DNA of 64,000 nt, from the NCBI RefSeq assembly GCF_900110995.1, contig NZ_FOJF01000001.1, positions 4,066,803-4,130,802 on the forward strand, in the 5' to 3' direction. Under the pieces are notes generated by a model. That model did not search any database, was not told the origin of the DNA, and saw only the letters and a list, made by a program, of their open reading frames with translations. This document shows, one piece after another, positions 33,839 through 42,896 of this stretch. Origin of the DNA: Chitinophaga sp. YR573. GTDB taxonomy: Bacteria; Bacteroidota; Bacteroidia; Chitinophagales; Chitinophagaceae. Both the position numbers and the translations under genes were made by a program. Position 1 is the stretch's first letter. Each line of letters opens with the position of its first letter.

Positions 33839-35086
33839 CTATTCTACAAATCCTACCGCTACAGTTGCATTGCTGAATTCATCTACCAGTATGAATGCAC
33901 CGTTAGCCGGGTTCACGTGATAAGAATCTGCAAATATTGGCTGTGCTGTTTTCAACGTAATCTTCCCGATATCATTCAGCCCAAGTTCCTTTTTATCTTC
34001 TACTATCTTGTTGTTAGTCACATCAATCACATGATTGATCTGCTGTACTTTCGCTTTCACACGGTTAATACCATGCTGCAGTAAATATGCTTTACCAGGC
34101 ACCAGCTTTTGCTGGTCCATCCAGCATACCTGCGCCGTGATTTCTTTCAGCAGGGAAGGTACATTGTCTGTTTTAGACAACATGCTGCCACGACTGGTAT
34201 CAATCTCGTCTTCCAGCGTAATTACCACGCTTTCACGGGCACTTGCAATAGAAAGTTGTGTTTCAAACTGCTGTATAGTTTTAATCCTGCTCTTCTGCTG
34301 GGATGGCAGGGAGATGATCTCATCACCTACATTAAAATGACCACTGGCCACTTTACCGGCAAAGCCACGGAAGTCATGAAACTCCTTGGTCATCGGACGG
34401 ATCACGGATTGTACCGGGAAACGGGCTGGATGAGTGCTGTCTGCATGATCAAAAGTGATCTGCTCCAGGTATTCCAGTAAGGATTCACCTTTGTACCAGC
34501 CGATCTTTTCAGATCTGCCAGCCACATTCTCACCATATAAAGAAGAAATTGGAATGAACTTGATAGAAGGAGCCTGGAAAGAAGCGCTGGCCACCATTTG
34601 CTGGAAATCTTCCACTATCTGGTTAAAGCGTGCTTCATTGTATTCTACAAGGTCCATTTTATTCACACACACCACCAGGTAAGGAATACGCAGCAGGGCA
34701 GCAATAAAGAAGTGCCTGTAGGTTTGTTCCACAATACCTTTACGGGCATCTATCAGTATCAGGGATACCTGTGCAGTAGATGCACCGGTTACCATATTAC
34801 GGGTGTATTCTATATGTCCCGGGGTATCAGCTATAATGTATTTACGGTTAGGGGTAGAGAAGTAGATATGCGCTACGTCAATGGTGATACCCTGTTCACG
34901 TTCTGCTACCAGACCATCTGTTAACAGAGACAGATCGGTAAAATCCAGTCCCTTACGTTTGCTGGCAGCATGTAATGCGTCCATTTTATCCTGGGGAATA
35001 GATTGTGTATCGTAGAGTAACCTGCCAATCAGGGTACTTTTACCATCATCTACACTGCCCGAAGTGGTTATATGTAAAACCTCCAT
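33839..35086 (-). CDS. cysN: Sulfate adenylyltransferase subunit 1 (GTPase)
   Basis: 415 residues, EF-Tu-like GTPase that drives ATP sulfurylase. P-loop GSVDDGKSTLIG at 10-21, DTPGHIEY near 88 and the NKMD base-recognition motif near 143. It ends without a CysC (APS kinase) domain, so the single-domain form is present, fitting a direct APS reductase upstream. Follows cysD after 20 bases. TufA-like proteins are excluded by the CysN-type C-terminal half and the neighbours. Confidence 0.94.
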   Translation of the reverse strand: MEVLHITTSGSVDDGKSTLIGRLLYDTQSIPQDKMDALHAASKRKGLDFTDLSLLTDGLVAEREQGITIDVAHIYFSTPNRKYIIADTPGHIEYTRNMVTGASTAQVSLILIDARKGIVEQTYRHFFIAALLRIPYLVVCVNKMDLVEYNEARFNQIVEDFQQMVASASFQAPSIKFIPISSLYGENVAGRSEKIGWYKGESLLEYLEQITFDHADSTHPARFPVQSVIRPMTKEFHDFRGFAGKVASGHFNVGDEIISLPSQQKSRIKTIQQFETQLSIASARESVVITLEDEIDTSRGSMLSKTDNVPSLLKEITAQVCWMDQQKLVPGKAYLLQHGINRVKAKVQQINHVIDVTNNKIVEDKKELGLNDIGKITLKTAQPIFADSYHVNPANGAFILVDEFSNATVAVGFVE

Positions 35087-35106
35087 GTTTAATTTTTTGA
35101 ATTAGT

Positions 35107-36015
35107 TTAAAAATAACCAGCCTGTTTTCTCTTTTCCATGGCGGCTTCGGAACGTTTATCATCGATACGCGCACCTCTTTCAGAAATTTTGGCTTCCATT
35201 ATTTCAGCAATAATATCTTCCAGTTTATCTGCTTCAGACGCAACAGCAGCGGTACAGGTCATATCTCCTACCGTGCGGAAACGTACTTTATGAAGGAAAG
35301 GTTTTTCATCCTCAGAAGTATTCAGGAAAGGAGAGGTAGGCCAGTACATACCATCTCTTTCAATAATCTCTCTTTCATGAGAGAAATAGATAGAGGGGAT
35401 ACGGAGATTTTCCCTGCGGATATAATTCCATACATCCAGTTCTGTCCAGTTAGAAATAGGGAATACCCTCACATTTTCACCCAGATGAATCTTACCATTC
35501 AGCATATCAAACAGCTCGGGACGTTGCATTTTTGCATTCCACTGACCAAATTCATCTCTTACAGAGAAGATCCTTTCCTTGGCACGGGCTTTTTCTTCAT
35601 CCCTGCGGGCACCACCCATACAGGCATCATACTTCAGCTCTTCGATGCTATCTAATAAGGTAACGGTTTGTAGTGCATTACGACTGGCATACTTACCGGT
35701 TTCTTCCTGTACTTTGCCCTGGTTGATACTGTCCTGTACATTTCTTACGATTAGTTCGAGTCCCAGTTTCTCCACCAGCCAGTCACGAAACTCAATTGTT
35801 TCCGGGAAGTTATGCCCGGTGTCAATATGTAACAGGGGAAATGGTACTTTACCAGGATAAAAAGCTTTTTGCGCCAGACGTACTAGTGTGATAGAATCCT
35901 TTCCACCTGAAAACAGGATGGCAGGTTTTTCAAACTGTGCCGCTGTTTCACGTAAAATATAGATGGCCTCATCTTCCAATGCCTGCGGAAACTCCCACTG
36001 TATTTTGTTGGTCAT
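35107..36015 (-). CDS. cysD: Sulfate adenylyltransferase subunit 2
   Basis: 302 residues from ATG 36015 (MTNKIQWEFPQALEDEA); the frame's earlier ATG at 36051 adds a non-family stretch. PP-loop ATP-pyrophosphatase motif FSGGKDSITLVRLA near 35-48; LLHIDTGHNFPETIEFRDW near 65; the C-terminus RISERGARIDDKRSEAAMEKRKQAGYF-type region is the family's conserved end. With CysN it makes adenosine 5'-phosphosulfate from sulfate and ATP. Cytoplasmic. Between cysH (58 bases) and cysN (20 bases). Confidence 0.95.
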   Translation of the reverse strand: MTNKIQWEFPQALEDEAIYILRETAAQFEKPAILFSGGKDSITLVRLAQKAFYPGKVPFPLLHIDTGHNFPETIEFRDWLVEKLGLELIVRNVQDSINQGKVQEETGKYASRNALQTVTLLDSIEELKYDACMGGARRDEEKARAKERIFSVRDEFGQWNAKMQRPELFDMLNGKIHLGENVRVFPISNWTELDVWNYIRRENLRIPSIYFSHEREIIERDGMYWPTSPFLNTSEDEKPFLHKVRFRTVGDMTCTAAVASEADKLEDIIAEIMEAKISERGARIDDKRSEAAMEKRKQAGYF

Positions 36016-36073
36016 ATATCTTAATTTAAATGGCCATTGTTCACAGACCATCTTGAAAAATAATTAAATAATT

Positions 36074-36784
36074 TTAGCCGTGCAACCCACATTCCTTCTT
36101 GGATAATTCCCACCACCATCTGCCGGCGCGTGGATGTTCTCCAGGTTCAACTGCACGTGTACAGGATGCACAGCCTATACTGATGAAACCTTTATCATGC
36201 AGTTTGTTGTAAGGAACTTTCTGCGCTTTAATATAGTCCATCATATCATCGTAAGTCCAGTGGATAAGGGGATTGTACTTATACATCTGCCTGGCCTCAT
36301 CCCATTCAAGGGCTTCCAGTCCCTGCCGGTTTTCCGACTGTTCAGCACGCAGGCCGGTAATCCATACCTTCACACCCTGCAGGGCACGGTTCAGTGGTAC
36401 TACTTTACGGATATGACAGCATTCTTTTCTGTTCTCTACCGATTCGTAGAAACTATTAGGACCCTTTTCCAGCAACAGTTTCTCAACTGAAGCTGTTTCA
36501 GGAAAATATACTTCAAATGGCTTTTTGTAACGGGCGCGGGTAAGATCCATCAGGTCATAAGTTTCCTGGAACAATCGGCCGGTATCCAGTGTAAATACCC
36601 GGATGGGTAAATCTGCCCGCCATATCATATCCGCTACTACCTGATCTTCCTGCCCGAAAGAAGTGGAGAATGCCACGGCACCTGGGAATTGTTCTACCAG
36701 GTATCGCATGGCGGCCGCTGCGTCAAGGCCTTCCAATGCTGCTTTAATGTTTTCCATGTAAACTTCCTTAGCTATAACAGTCAT
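36074..36784 (-). CDS. cysH: Adenylyl-sulfate reductase (thioredoxin-dependent)
   Basis: 236 residues, start at ATG 36784 or possibly 36757. PP-loop-like SFGQEDQVVADM near 42-53. The two Cys pairs Cys122-Cys123 (ECCHIRK) and Cys205-Cys208 (GCASC) bind a 4Fe-4S cluster in the APS-reducing type; the catalytic Cys232 lies in ECGLHG at the C-terminus. Reduces APS to sulfite, so no APS kinase is needed, matching the short CysN. First gene of cysH-cysD-cysN, with an Rrf2 regulator gene upstream on the same strand. Confidence 0.93.
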   Translation of the reverse strand: MTVIAKEVYMENIKAALEGLDAAAAMRYLVEQFPGAVAFSTSFGQEDQVVADMIWRADLPIRVFTLDTGRLFQETYDLMDLTRARYKKPFEVYFPETASVEKLLLEKGPNSFYESVENRKECCHIRKVVPLNRALQGVKVWITGLRAEQSENRQGLEALEWDEARQMYKYNPLIHWTYDDMMDYIKAQKVPYNKLHDKGFISIGCASCTRAVEPGEHPRAGRWWWELSKKECGLHG

Positions 36785-36812
36785 GACGCATTACCACTCA
36801 TGCTTCCGCTGT

Positions 36813-36878
36813 AGGAACAAAATTACATAAAACCTATAAAAAAGATAGACTGTTTTGAAAAAAATTACAAATGTTCCT
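36813..36878 (-). promoter_or_regulatory. cysH promoter region with paired inverted elements
   Basis: On the minus strand a TAATTTTG -7-like box (36818-36825) lies 33 bases before the cysH start. AGGAACA (36813-36819) and TGTTCCT (36872-36878) are inverted copies about 50 bases apart, each next to an AAAATTACA stretch. A possible regulator site pair; the binding protein is unknown, with the Rrf2 product the nearest candidate. Confidence 0.45.
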
Positions 36879-36913
36879 CATTGTGGAGTAGCAAAGAGGG
36901 TAGGGGAAAATGA

Positions 36914-37330
36914 TTAATCTCTAGTCAGGATATCTTTTAATGTTTTGGTTTCCAGTATCTTAAGTGAAGCGTCACGAACTTTACCCATCACGTCATTTAA
37001 TCCGCAAACGGCCTCGTCCCGGCAATTTTCACAACGTTCGTAGTAGTTCAGACTTACACATGGTAATAGGGCAATGGCGCCATCCAGTAAACGGATGATC
37101 TTGGCCAGGGCGATCTCTTTAGGCGGCTTCAGCAGGTAATAACCACCTCCTTTTCCTTTTTTGCTACCCAGAATACCAGCATTCTTTAATTCCAGCAGGA
37201 TATTCTCCAGGAATTTGATGGAAATACTTTTTTCCTGAGCTATTTCAGAAATTAAAATTGGTCCTTTATCTGCATTTTCGGCCAGGTGTATGAGCGCGTG
37301 AAAAGCGTATTGTGTTTTTTTAGACAACAT
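36914..37330 (-). CDS. Rrf2-family regulator with four cysteines
   Basis: 138 residues. N-terminal winged helix (YAFHALIHLAENADKG, SIKFLENILLELKNAGILGSKKGKGGGYYL) typical of Rrf2. Cys91, Cys100, Cys103 and Cys109 form a cluster as in Fe-S-sensing members such as IscR or NsrR, which usually carry three; four Cys here is notable. It lies 129 bases before cysH on the same strand, so a role in sulfate assimilation or cysteine status is likely, as for CymR-type regulators. A TATCTTTG -7-like box lies at 37384-37391. Confidence 0.88.
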   Translation of the reverse strand: MLSKKTQYAFHALIHLAENADKGPILISEIAQEKSISIKFLENILLELKNAGILGSKKGKGGGYYLLKPPKEIALAKIIRLLDGAIALLPCVSLNYYERCENCRDEAVCGLNDVMGKVRDASLKILETKTLKDILTRD

Positions 37331-37383
37331 ATCGAATGATTTGCATCCCTCCCTGAAGTTTTGTGAATACGGTGAAGATTACG

Positions 37384-37391
37384 CAAAGATA
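37384..37391 (-). promoter_or_regulatory. Candidate -7 box of the Rrf2 gene
   Basis: TATCTTTG on the minus strand fits TAnnTTTG, 53 bases before the Rrf2 start. No -33 match. Confidence 0.38.
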
Positions 37392-37415
37392 ACTGCTTTT
37401 TACGTCATTCCTGTC

Positions 37416-38126
37416 TTACAGGCTTAGTACATCCTTCATGCTGAAAATCCCTTTCTTATCTTTTAACCATTCTGCAGCTACTACAGCGCCGGAAGCAAAA
37501 CCTTCCCGGGAATGTGCCGTATGAGAAATCGTAATATCATCAATATCAGATGTATATGTAATAATATGGGTACCAGGGGCCGGATCTATTCTTTTGGAGA
37601 TAATAGCCAGTTCATCCGGTTGATTGGTCACTTCATTTACCCATAGCTTTTTACGGCCTACCTTGTCCATCACCTGTTCAGCCAGTGTAATAGCAGTACC
37701 GCTTGGGGCATCTTTTTTCTGTGTATGATGGATTTCTTCCATCACCACATTGTATTGGAGTTGTCTGCCCATCAGTTCTGCCAGGCGTTTATTGATCTCG
37801 AAGAAGATGTTTACACCTACGCTGAAGTTACTGGCGTATAAGAAAGCCTGATGTTTCTCCAGGCATACTGCTTTCACAGCAGGTAAAGCGTCCAGCCAGC
37901 CTGTGCTGCCACAAACTACCGGTACATTTGCCTCAAAGCACTTTAATATATTATGGTAAGCGGTTTCAGGCCCTGTAAACTCAATCGCCACATCTGCCTG
38001 TTTCAGTAATTCCTTTTCCAATGGCTGCTGACTATTAGTACGGAGTACAATCTCATGGCCTTTGGCAATAGCTATTTTTTCTATAGCTTTTCCCATTTTC
38101 CCATAACCAATAAGCGCTATCTTCAT
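37416..38126 (-). CDS. dapB: 4-hydroxy-tetrahydrodipicolinate reductase
   Basis: 236 residues, slightly short as usual in Bacteroidota. Lysine/diaminopimelate synthesis, NAD(P)H-dependent. Nucleotide-binding GYGKMGKAI at residues 7-15; EEIHHTQKKDAPSGTAITLAE near 135-155 holds the catalytic His and Lys. Last gene of the parA-parB-DUF5683-dapB run, 36 bases after DUF5683. Provides peptidoglycan precursor, so coupling to chromosome segregation genes may be a growth-linked grouping. Confidence 0.95.
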   Translation of the reverse strand: MKIALIGYGKMGKAIEKIAIAKGHEIVLRTNSQQPLEKELLKQADVAIEFTGPETAYHNILKCFEANVPVVCGSTGWLDALPAVKAVCLEKHQAFLYASNFSVGVNIFFEINKRLAELMGRQLQYNVVMEEIHHTQKKDAPSGTAITLAEQVMDKVGRKKLWVNEVTNQPDELAIISKRIDPAPGTHIITYTSDIDDITISHTAHSREGFASGAVVAAEWLKDKKGIFSMKDVLSL

Positions 38127-38162
38127 AATATATAGAGTGTTGTGATTTGCAGAGTGAGGTAA

Positions 38163-38849
38163 TTACCGGCCTATAGCCATTGCATTGTTGAACTTCTTCT
38201 TTCCGCCTATGCTTATACGTAAACTCAGGCCAATAGACCTGTTATCGATAATCGTAGGTACAACCTTCATACTAAGATCATCAGACATGTCGAAGGAGCG
38301 AAGGTGAGCAAATACAGTAGCATCTGCAATGTTCAGCCCATAGGCTAATACAAATACGAGTACGGAATAATCTACGTACTCCCGGTATCCGTCCCGTAAA
38401 TATTTCAGGGAAGCATCACTGTATAGTCCTTCATATGCATCATGGGTATCCGCATTACCGTCCATTCGGATACGGTAGGCATTGCGGTAAGTCCTGTATT
38501 CTCTCATATTAATGATAAAAGTACCGGTAGTGATACCAAGTGCAGCATAAACAAGAGGAAGTTTCCAGTATTCGCGGTTATATATTTGTCCCAGACCTGG
38601 TAACACGGCAGAATAAAGTGCAGCCTTGCGTGGGCTATGCACAGGTTTTTCAACAATGGCAGCAGTACTGTCTTTTTTAATAAAGAGCTTGCTGCTGTCT
38701 TTCCGGCTGTCCGGCTGTTGTTTCCGCAGATAGGCCGCTTTGGTGCTATCCTGTGCCAGCAATGTAGACTGGATCAGACATAGCATGGGCATAGCCAGGA
38801 TACAAATGCGCAATAAAGTAAAAAGTATATTCCCGGACCTTTTAGCCAC
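38163..38849 (-). CDS. DUF5683-domain membrane protein
   Basis: 228 residues. N-terminal hydrophobic export segment (about 9-32), a Lys/Ser-rich linker, then the DUF5683 core: PRKAALYSAVLPGLGQIYNREYWKLPLVYAALG (about 73-105), with PGLGQIYN as hallmark and two hydrophobic segments. It overlaps the parB 3' end by 8 bases, so it is in the par operon. Envelope location expected; function unknown. Confidence 0.85.
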   Translation of the reverse strand: MAKRSGNILFTLLRICILAMPMLCLIQSTLLAQDSTKAAYLRKQQPDSRKDSSKLFIKKDSTAAIVEKPVHSPRKAALYSAVLPGLGQIYNREYWKLPLVYAALGITTGTFIINMREYRTYRNAYRIRMDGNADTHDAYEGLYSDASLKYLRDGYREYVDYSVLVFVLAYGLNIADATVFAHLRSFDMSDDLSMKVVPTIIDNRSIGLSLRISIGGKKKFNNAMAIGR

Positions 38850-39774
38850 CGTATAAATCTATTTTTTCTAATATGCTATCCAGTTCCTCATCGGAATAAA
38901 ACTCGATCACCACACTTCCCTTACCATTCTTACCTCTGTCCAGTTTTACTTTAGTCGCAAAGTGAGTCGCCAGGTGATCTTCTATTTTCTGGTAGGCTGG
39001 TGGTAACACGCTCTTCACAGGCTTCTTAACGTTGCCTTTGTCTATATGGCTGGTTTTGCGCACCAGTTCTTCCGTCTGACGAACGGAAAGACCGTTTTGA
39101 ATGATCTCGTTAAAGATAAAGAGTTGTTTCTCAATGTTCTCCACTGCAATCAGCGCCCTGGCATGACCCATGCTGATTTGCCCGTTACGCACAGCCACCT
39201 GTACATCTGGTGGTAACTTTAAAAGACGGATATAGTTGGTAACTGTACTTCTTTCCTTACCCATCCTGTCTGCCACCTGTTCCTGCGTAAATACGCATTC
39301 GTCCATCAGTCTCTTATAAGAAAGACCAATTTCTATGGCATTCAGATTTTCACGTTGCAGGTTTTCCAGCAATGCCAGTTCCAGGAGTTCCTGGTCATTG
39401 GCCTGACGGATATAAGCCGGAATGTCTTTCAGACCGGCCATTCTACTGGCGCGTAAACGCCTTTCACCTGCTATGAGCTGGTACTTTTTGGGGCCCACCC
39501 TGCTTACTGTAATAGGTTGTATTACATCGTGCAGTGAAATGGACATGCTCAATTCCTGTAAAGCCTTCTCATCAAAGTCCCGGCGCGGCTGCTTTGGATT
39601 CACATCTACCTGGTCCAGCGGGATACGTTCAATGCCCGTAGCCTGTGCCACTACCTGTTCGCCCAGGGCTACGGTAGTCTGTTTCAGATCAGTATCAATG
39701 TTTTGCAGCAGCGAGCGGATCCCTTTCCCCAGCGCCTCTTTTTTATTAGGATTGCCCTTACTCGGATTGCTCAT
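38842..39774 (-). CDS. parB: Chromosome-partitioning protein ParB
   Basis: 310 residues. The CTP-binding/ParB-N domain includes QLIAGERRLRASRMAG (about 96-111) and the LLENLQRENLNAIEIG segment; the HTH for parS lies around TQEQVADRMGKERSTVTNYIRLLKLP (about 145-170). Dimerisation C-terminus ends SDEELDSILEKIDLYGG. Loads at parS and spreads. Overlaps parA by 17 bases and DUF5683 by 8. No parS was found in the window. Confidence 0.95.
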   Translation of the reverse strand: MSNPSKGNPNKKEALGKGIRSLLQNIDTDLKQTTVALGEQVVAQATGIERIPLDQVDVNPKQPRRDFDEKALQELSMSISLHDVIQPITVSRVGPKKYQLIAGERRLRASRMAGLKDIPAYIRQANDQELLELALLENLQRENLNAIEIGLSYKRLMDECVFTQEQVADRMGKERSTVTNYIRLLKLPPDVQVAVRNGQISMGHARALIAVENIEKQLFIFNEIIQNGLSVRQTEELVRKTSHIDKGNVKKPVKSVLPPAYQKIEDHLATHFATKVKLDRGKNGKGSVVIEFYSDEELDSILEKIDLYGG

Positions 39775-40579
39775 CGTTAATTGCTAATATTTTATCGTCC
39801 TGGTTAATACGTGTAAAATTGTTGTTCTGCAGTATTTCCTTAGCCAGGTTCAGGTAGTTAATAGCCCCTGTACTGGCGGCATCATACATAATCACGGATT
39901 TACCAAAGCTAGGCGCTTCACCCAGTTTGGTATTACGGTGAATGATGGTATTAAACACGCTTTCCTCAAAATGCTGCTTCACCTCATCTACCACCTGGTT
40001 GCTCAGGCGTAAACGGCCATCATACATAGTCATCAGGATACCTTCTATTTCCAGATGGGTATTCAAACGGCTTTGTACGATTTTTATTGTATTCAGTAAC
40101 TTACCCAAACCTTCCAGTGCGAAGAATTCACATTGCACCGGGATGATCACCGAGTCAGATGCCACTAGGGCATTTACCGTGATCAGACCCAGGGAAGGAG
40201 AGCAGTCAACTATAACAAAATCATAGTCATGCTTAACGGCATCTATCACCTGCTTCATCACCTGTTCCCTGTTCGGATGGTTAATAAGCTCCAGTTCAGC
40301 GCCTACGAGGTCAATATGAGAAGGTAATACTTTCAAATTCGGGGTATCTGATTCTAATACCACATCTTTTGCAAGCACATCATTCACCATACAATCATAT
40401 AAGCTCTGCTGTATATGACGCAGGTCAAAACCCAAACCGGTAGTGCTGTTAGCCTGTGGGTCGGCATCTACCAGTAAAGTTTTATATTCCAGCACAGCCA
40501 GACTGCTTGCCAGGTTAATAGCACTGGTAGTTTTCCCTACCCCACCTTTCTGATTAGCGATTGCGATTACTCTTGCCAT
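39758..40579 (-). CDS. parA: Chromosome-partitioning ATPase ParA/Soj
   Basis: 273 residues. Deviant Walker A KGGVGKTTSAINLA near 11-24, Walker A' VDADPQANSTTGLG near 39-52, Walker B VIVDCSPSLGLIT near 122. Drives ParB-parS segregation by nucleoid-bound ATP cycling. First gene of the operon; 77 bases separate it from the MBL gene upstream. Chromosomal Soj-type by length and operon. Confidence 0.95.
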   Translation of the reverse strand: MARVIAIANQKGGVGKTTSAINLASSLAVLEYKTLLVDADPQANSTTGLGFDLRHIQQSLYDCMVNDVLAKDVVLESDTPNLKVLPSHIDLVGAELELINHPNREQVMKQVIDAVKHDYDFVIVDCSPSLGLITVNALVASDSVIIPVQCEFFALEGLGKLLNTIKIVQSRLNTHLEIEGILMTMYDGRLRLSNQVVDEVKQHFEESVFNTIIHRNTKLGEAPSFGKSVIMYDAASTGAINYLNLAKEILQNNNFTRINQDDKILAINDEQSE

Positions 40580-40625
40580 TTGTGATTAGGTATTTCTTAG
40601 GTTTACTATAGGATAATAAAAAGGC

Positions 40626-40641
40626 CATGGAACAATCCATG
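40626..40641 (-). terminator. Short hairpin terminator of the MBL-fold gene
   Basis: Minus strand: 6-bp CATGGA/TCCATG stem, 4-base loop, then GCCTTTTTATTA. Fifteen bases after the MBL stop codon. Confidence 0.5.
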
Positions 40642-40656
40642 TAATATATACTTTTC

Positions 40657-41337
40657 TTACAAATCGATACTGCTTCCAATTGCCGGTAACAATAACTCTA
40701 AGCCAGCCTGGGCAAATTGTTGTGTCACTTTCTCTTTATCTATCTTAATATAACCAAATGTATCGTAATGAACCCCTATAATGCGCTTACACTGAATAAA
40801 TTCGGCTGCTACAATAGCATCCTCAGCACCCATCGTAAAATTATCTCCTATCGGTAACACTGCAAAGTCCAGTTTTGCAAACCGGGGAATCAACTGCATG
40901 TCCAGCGTAAGGGCCGTATCTCCTGCAAAGTAGAAATTGCCTTCTTCTGTCGTAAACAGGAATCCAAGGGGATTACCACCATATGAACCATCCGGTAAAC
41001 CACTGGAATGATGAGCAACCACACACTTCACTGTACCAAAATCAAACACCCACTTTCCTCCCGTATTCATAGGATGCACTCTTTCCAGCCCCTGTTTCCC
41101 CAACCAGGTTGTAATTTCAAAAGACCCAACAACCGTTGCATTGGTACGTCTGGCCAGGACAACAAGATCAGCAATATGATCATCGTGGCCATGAGAAATG
41201 AAAATATAATCGGCTTCTATCTTATTGATATCTATAGACTTGGCCAGTTCGTTATGGGTAATGAACGGATCAAAAACTATCTTCTTACCCTTAATCTCTA
41301 CTGCAAAGCTGGAATGACCGTAAAAAGTAAATTTCAT
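40657..41337 (-). CDS. UPF0173-type MBL-fold metal-dependent hydrolase
   Basis: 226 residues. Metallo-beta-lactamase fold: FYGHSSFAVE (4-13), SHGHDDH near 50 (metal ligands), HHSSG near 112, FAGDTAL near 137, and HYDTFGYI near 197. Matches the UPF0173/UlaG-like group common in many bacteria; substrate unknown. Monocistronic, between parA and a divergent phosphoesterase. A TACTTTTG -7-like box lies at 41363-41370 on its strand. Confidence 0.9.
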   Translation of the reverse strand: MKFTFYGHSSFAVEIKGKKIVFDPFITHNELAKSIDINKIEADYIFISHGHDDHIADLVVLARRTNATVVGSFEITTWLGKQGLERVHPMNTGGKWVFDFGTVKCVVAHHSSGLPDGSYGGNPLGFLFTTEEGNFYFAGDTALTLDMQLIPRFAKLDFAVLPIGDNFTMGAEDAIVAAEFIQCKRIIGVHYDTFGYIKIDKEKVTQQFAQAGLELLLPAIGSSIDL

Positions 41338-41362
41338 ATATCAGTATCTTTACCAAGTCAGA

Positions 41363-41370
41363 CAAAAGTA
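41363..41370 (-). promoter_or_regulatory. Candidate -7 box of the MBL gene
   Basis: TACTTTTG on the minus strand fits TAnnTTTG, 25 bases before the start. Confidence 0.38.
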
Positions 41371-41581
41371 CAACGATTAGGTAAAATTAAGGTGCAGGGG
41401 TATATTTATTTATTCACAACAGCAGATGTACGCAATTGTTAATTTGTTAATAATTAATTAGTTAACCGTATTTCTTCCTTAAAACGAAAAATTGTCGCAC
41501 AAAGGTACAATATTGGCTATCATAAATCGTCATCAGATCATGCTGACTTTAACGCAAATCAACTGGCTCAAATAAAAAATC

Positions 41582-42841
41582 ATGCGGGGATTTAAGAATA
41601 CGATTATACTGGTAGCAATATTGCTTTTACTCGATATCTATGTTTTCATGGCCGTTAGAGGTATCCTCAGCGACTCATCCGGACGTACACGGACAATAGT
41701 TTTCAGTATATACTGGACCTTGTCAGCCCTCATACTGTTTACTATAGTGTCGCTACCCTACCTCAATTGGCAGGACTGGCCCGTAAATACCCGCTCTTTT
41801 GTCCTTACCGTCATCTTCGGCGTCGTATTCGCCAAATTGCTGGTAGCCGTATTCCTGCTGCTGGATGATGTAAGAAGAGGAGTACAGTGGACCTTCAAAA
41901 AGTTCTCATCTGGTGCTGCCGTGTCATCCGATATCAGCAATATCACCCGCTCCCGCTTTTTAACACAGGCTGCCCTGCTGATGGGTGGAGGATTGTTCGC
42001 TACCATATTATATGGTATCACCAACCGCTACAATTACCGGGTCCATAAAATCAAACTGTCCTTTAAAAACCTGCCACCGGCATTTAAAGGACTAAGAATA
42101 GTGCAAATCTCTGATATTCACTCCGGTAGCTTAAGTAACAAAGAAGCCGTTGCCAAAGGCATTGCCCTTATCGAAGCCCAAAAGGCAGATATCATATTCT
42201 TTACAGGCGATCTGGTAAATGACCGCGCACTGGAAATGGATAACCACATGGACTCCTTTAGCCAGATAAAAGCGCCTATGGGCGTATATTCTACCCTCGG
42301 TAACCACGACTATGGCGATTATTACGCCTGGCCAGACAAAGACGCCAACGGTTACAGCGCACAACGCACCGAAAACCTGGAAAAAGTAAAAGCCCTGCAC
42401 GGACAACTGGGTTGGCGTCTGCTAATGAACGAACATGTTACCCTGGACAGGGGAGGAGAGCAGATCGCACTGCTGGGCATAGAAAACTGGAGTGCCATGA
42501 ATCGTTTCCCTAAATATGGGGACATGAAGAAAGCATACGCCGGTGCATCTCACCTGCCCTTTAAAATATTATTATCTCACGATCCCACCCATTGGGATGC
42601 CCAGGTAAGAACAGAGTACCCGGATATCGATCTTACCCTGGCTGGCCATACCCATGGTATGCAGTTCGGCGTCGAAATTCCCGGAATCAGATGGAGCCCT
42701 GCCCAATACATCTATAAAGAATGGGCCGGCCTCTACAAAGAAGGAAACCAGCGTCTGTACGTAAACAGGGGTTTTGGATTCCTGGGTTATCCGGGTCGTG
42801 TGGGCATTTTACCCGAAATCACGGTAATCGACCTCGTATAA
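41582..42841 (+). CDS. Membrane-anchored metallophosphoesterase (YaeI/YkuE type)
   Basis: 419 residues. Four hydrophobic segments in the first 145 residues (about 7-25, 41-60, 76-96, 129-146), then a calcineurin-like domain: ISDIHSG near 180, FTGDLVN near 211, LGNHDYG near 240, LLSHDP near 331 and LAGHTHGMQFG near 352. YkuE/YaeI relatives cleave phosphodiester lipids such as UDP-diacylglucosamine; the substrate here is not known. The catalytic domain topology (in or out) depends on an even TM count and would place it on the N-terminal side. Followed by a barrel gene after 55 bases. Confidence 0.88.
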   Translation: MRGFKNTIILVAILLLLDIYVFMAVRGILSDSSGRTRTIVFSIYWTLSALILFTIVSLPYLNWQDWPVNTRSFVLTVIFGVVFAKLLVAVFLLLDDVRRGVQWTFKKFSSGAAVSSDISNITRSRFLTQAALLMGGGLFATILYGITNRYNYRVHKIKLSFKNLPPAFKGLRIVQISDIHSGSLSNKEAVAKGIALIEAQKADIIFFTGDLVNDRALEMDNHMDSFSQIKAPMGVYSTLGNHDYGDYYAWPDKDANGYSAQRTENLEKVKALHGQLGWRLLMNEHVTLDRGGEQIALLGIENWSAMNRFPKYGDMKKAYAGASHLPFKILLSHDPTHWDAQVRTEYPDIDLTLAGHTHGMQFGVEIPGIRWSPAQYIYKEWAGLYKEGNQRLYVNRGFGFLGYPGRVGILPEITVIDLV

Positions 42842-42896
42842 TTAAAACCTTCAAACTTTTCTCTTATCTTGCGGGCATAAGTAAAATGCTTCGTGC

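Noticed and set aside
41430..41465. AT-rich GTTAATT...TTAAC repeats before the membrane phosphoesterase
   Set aside because: Low-complexity AT sequence; the inverted match is short and not convincing.
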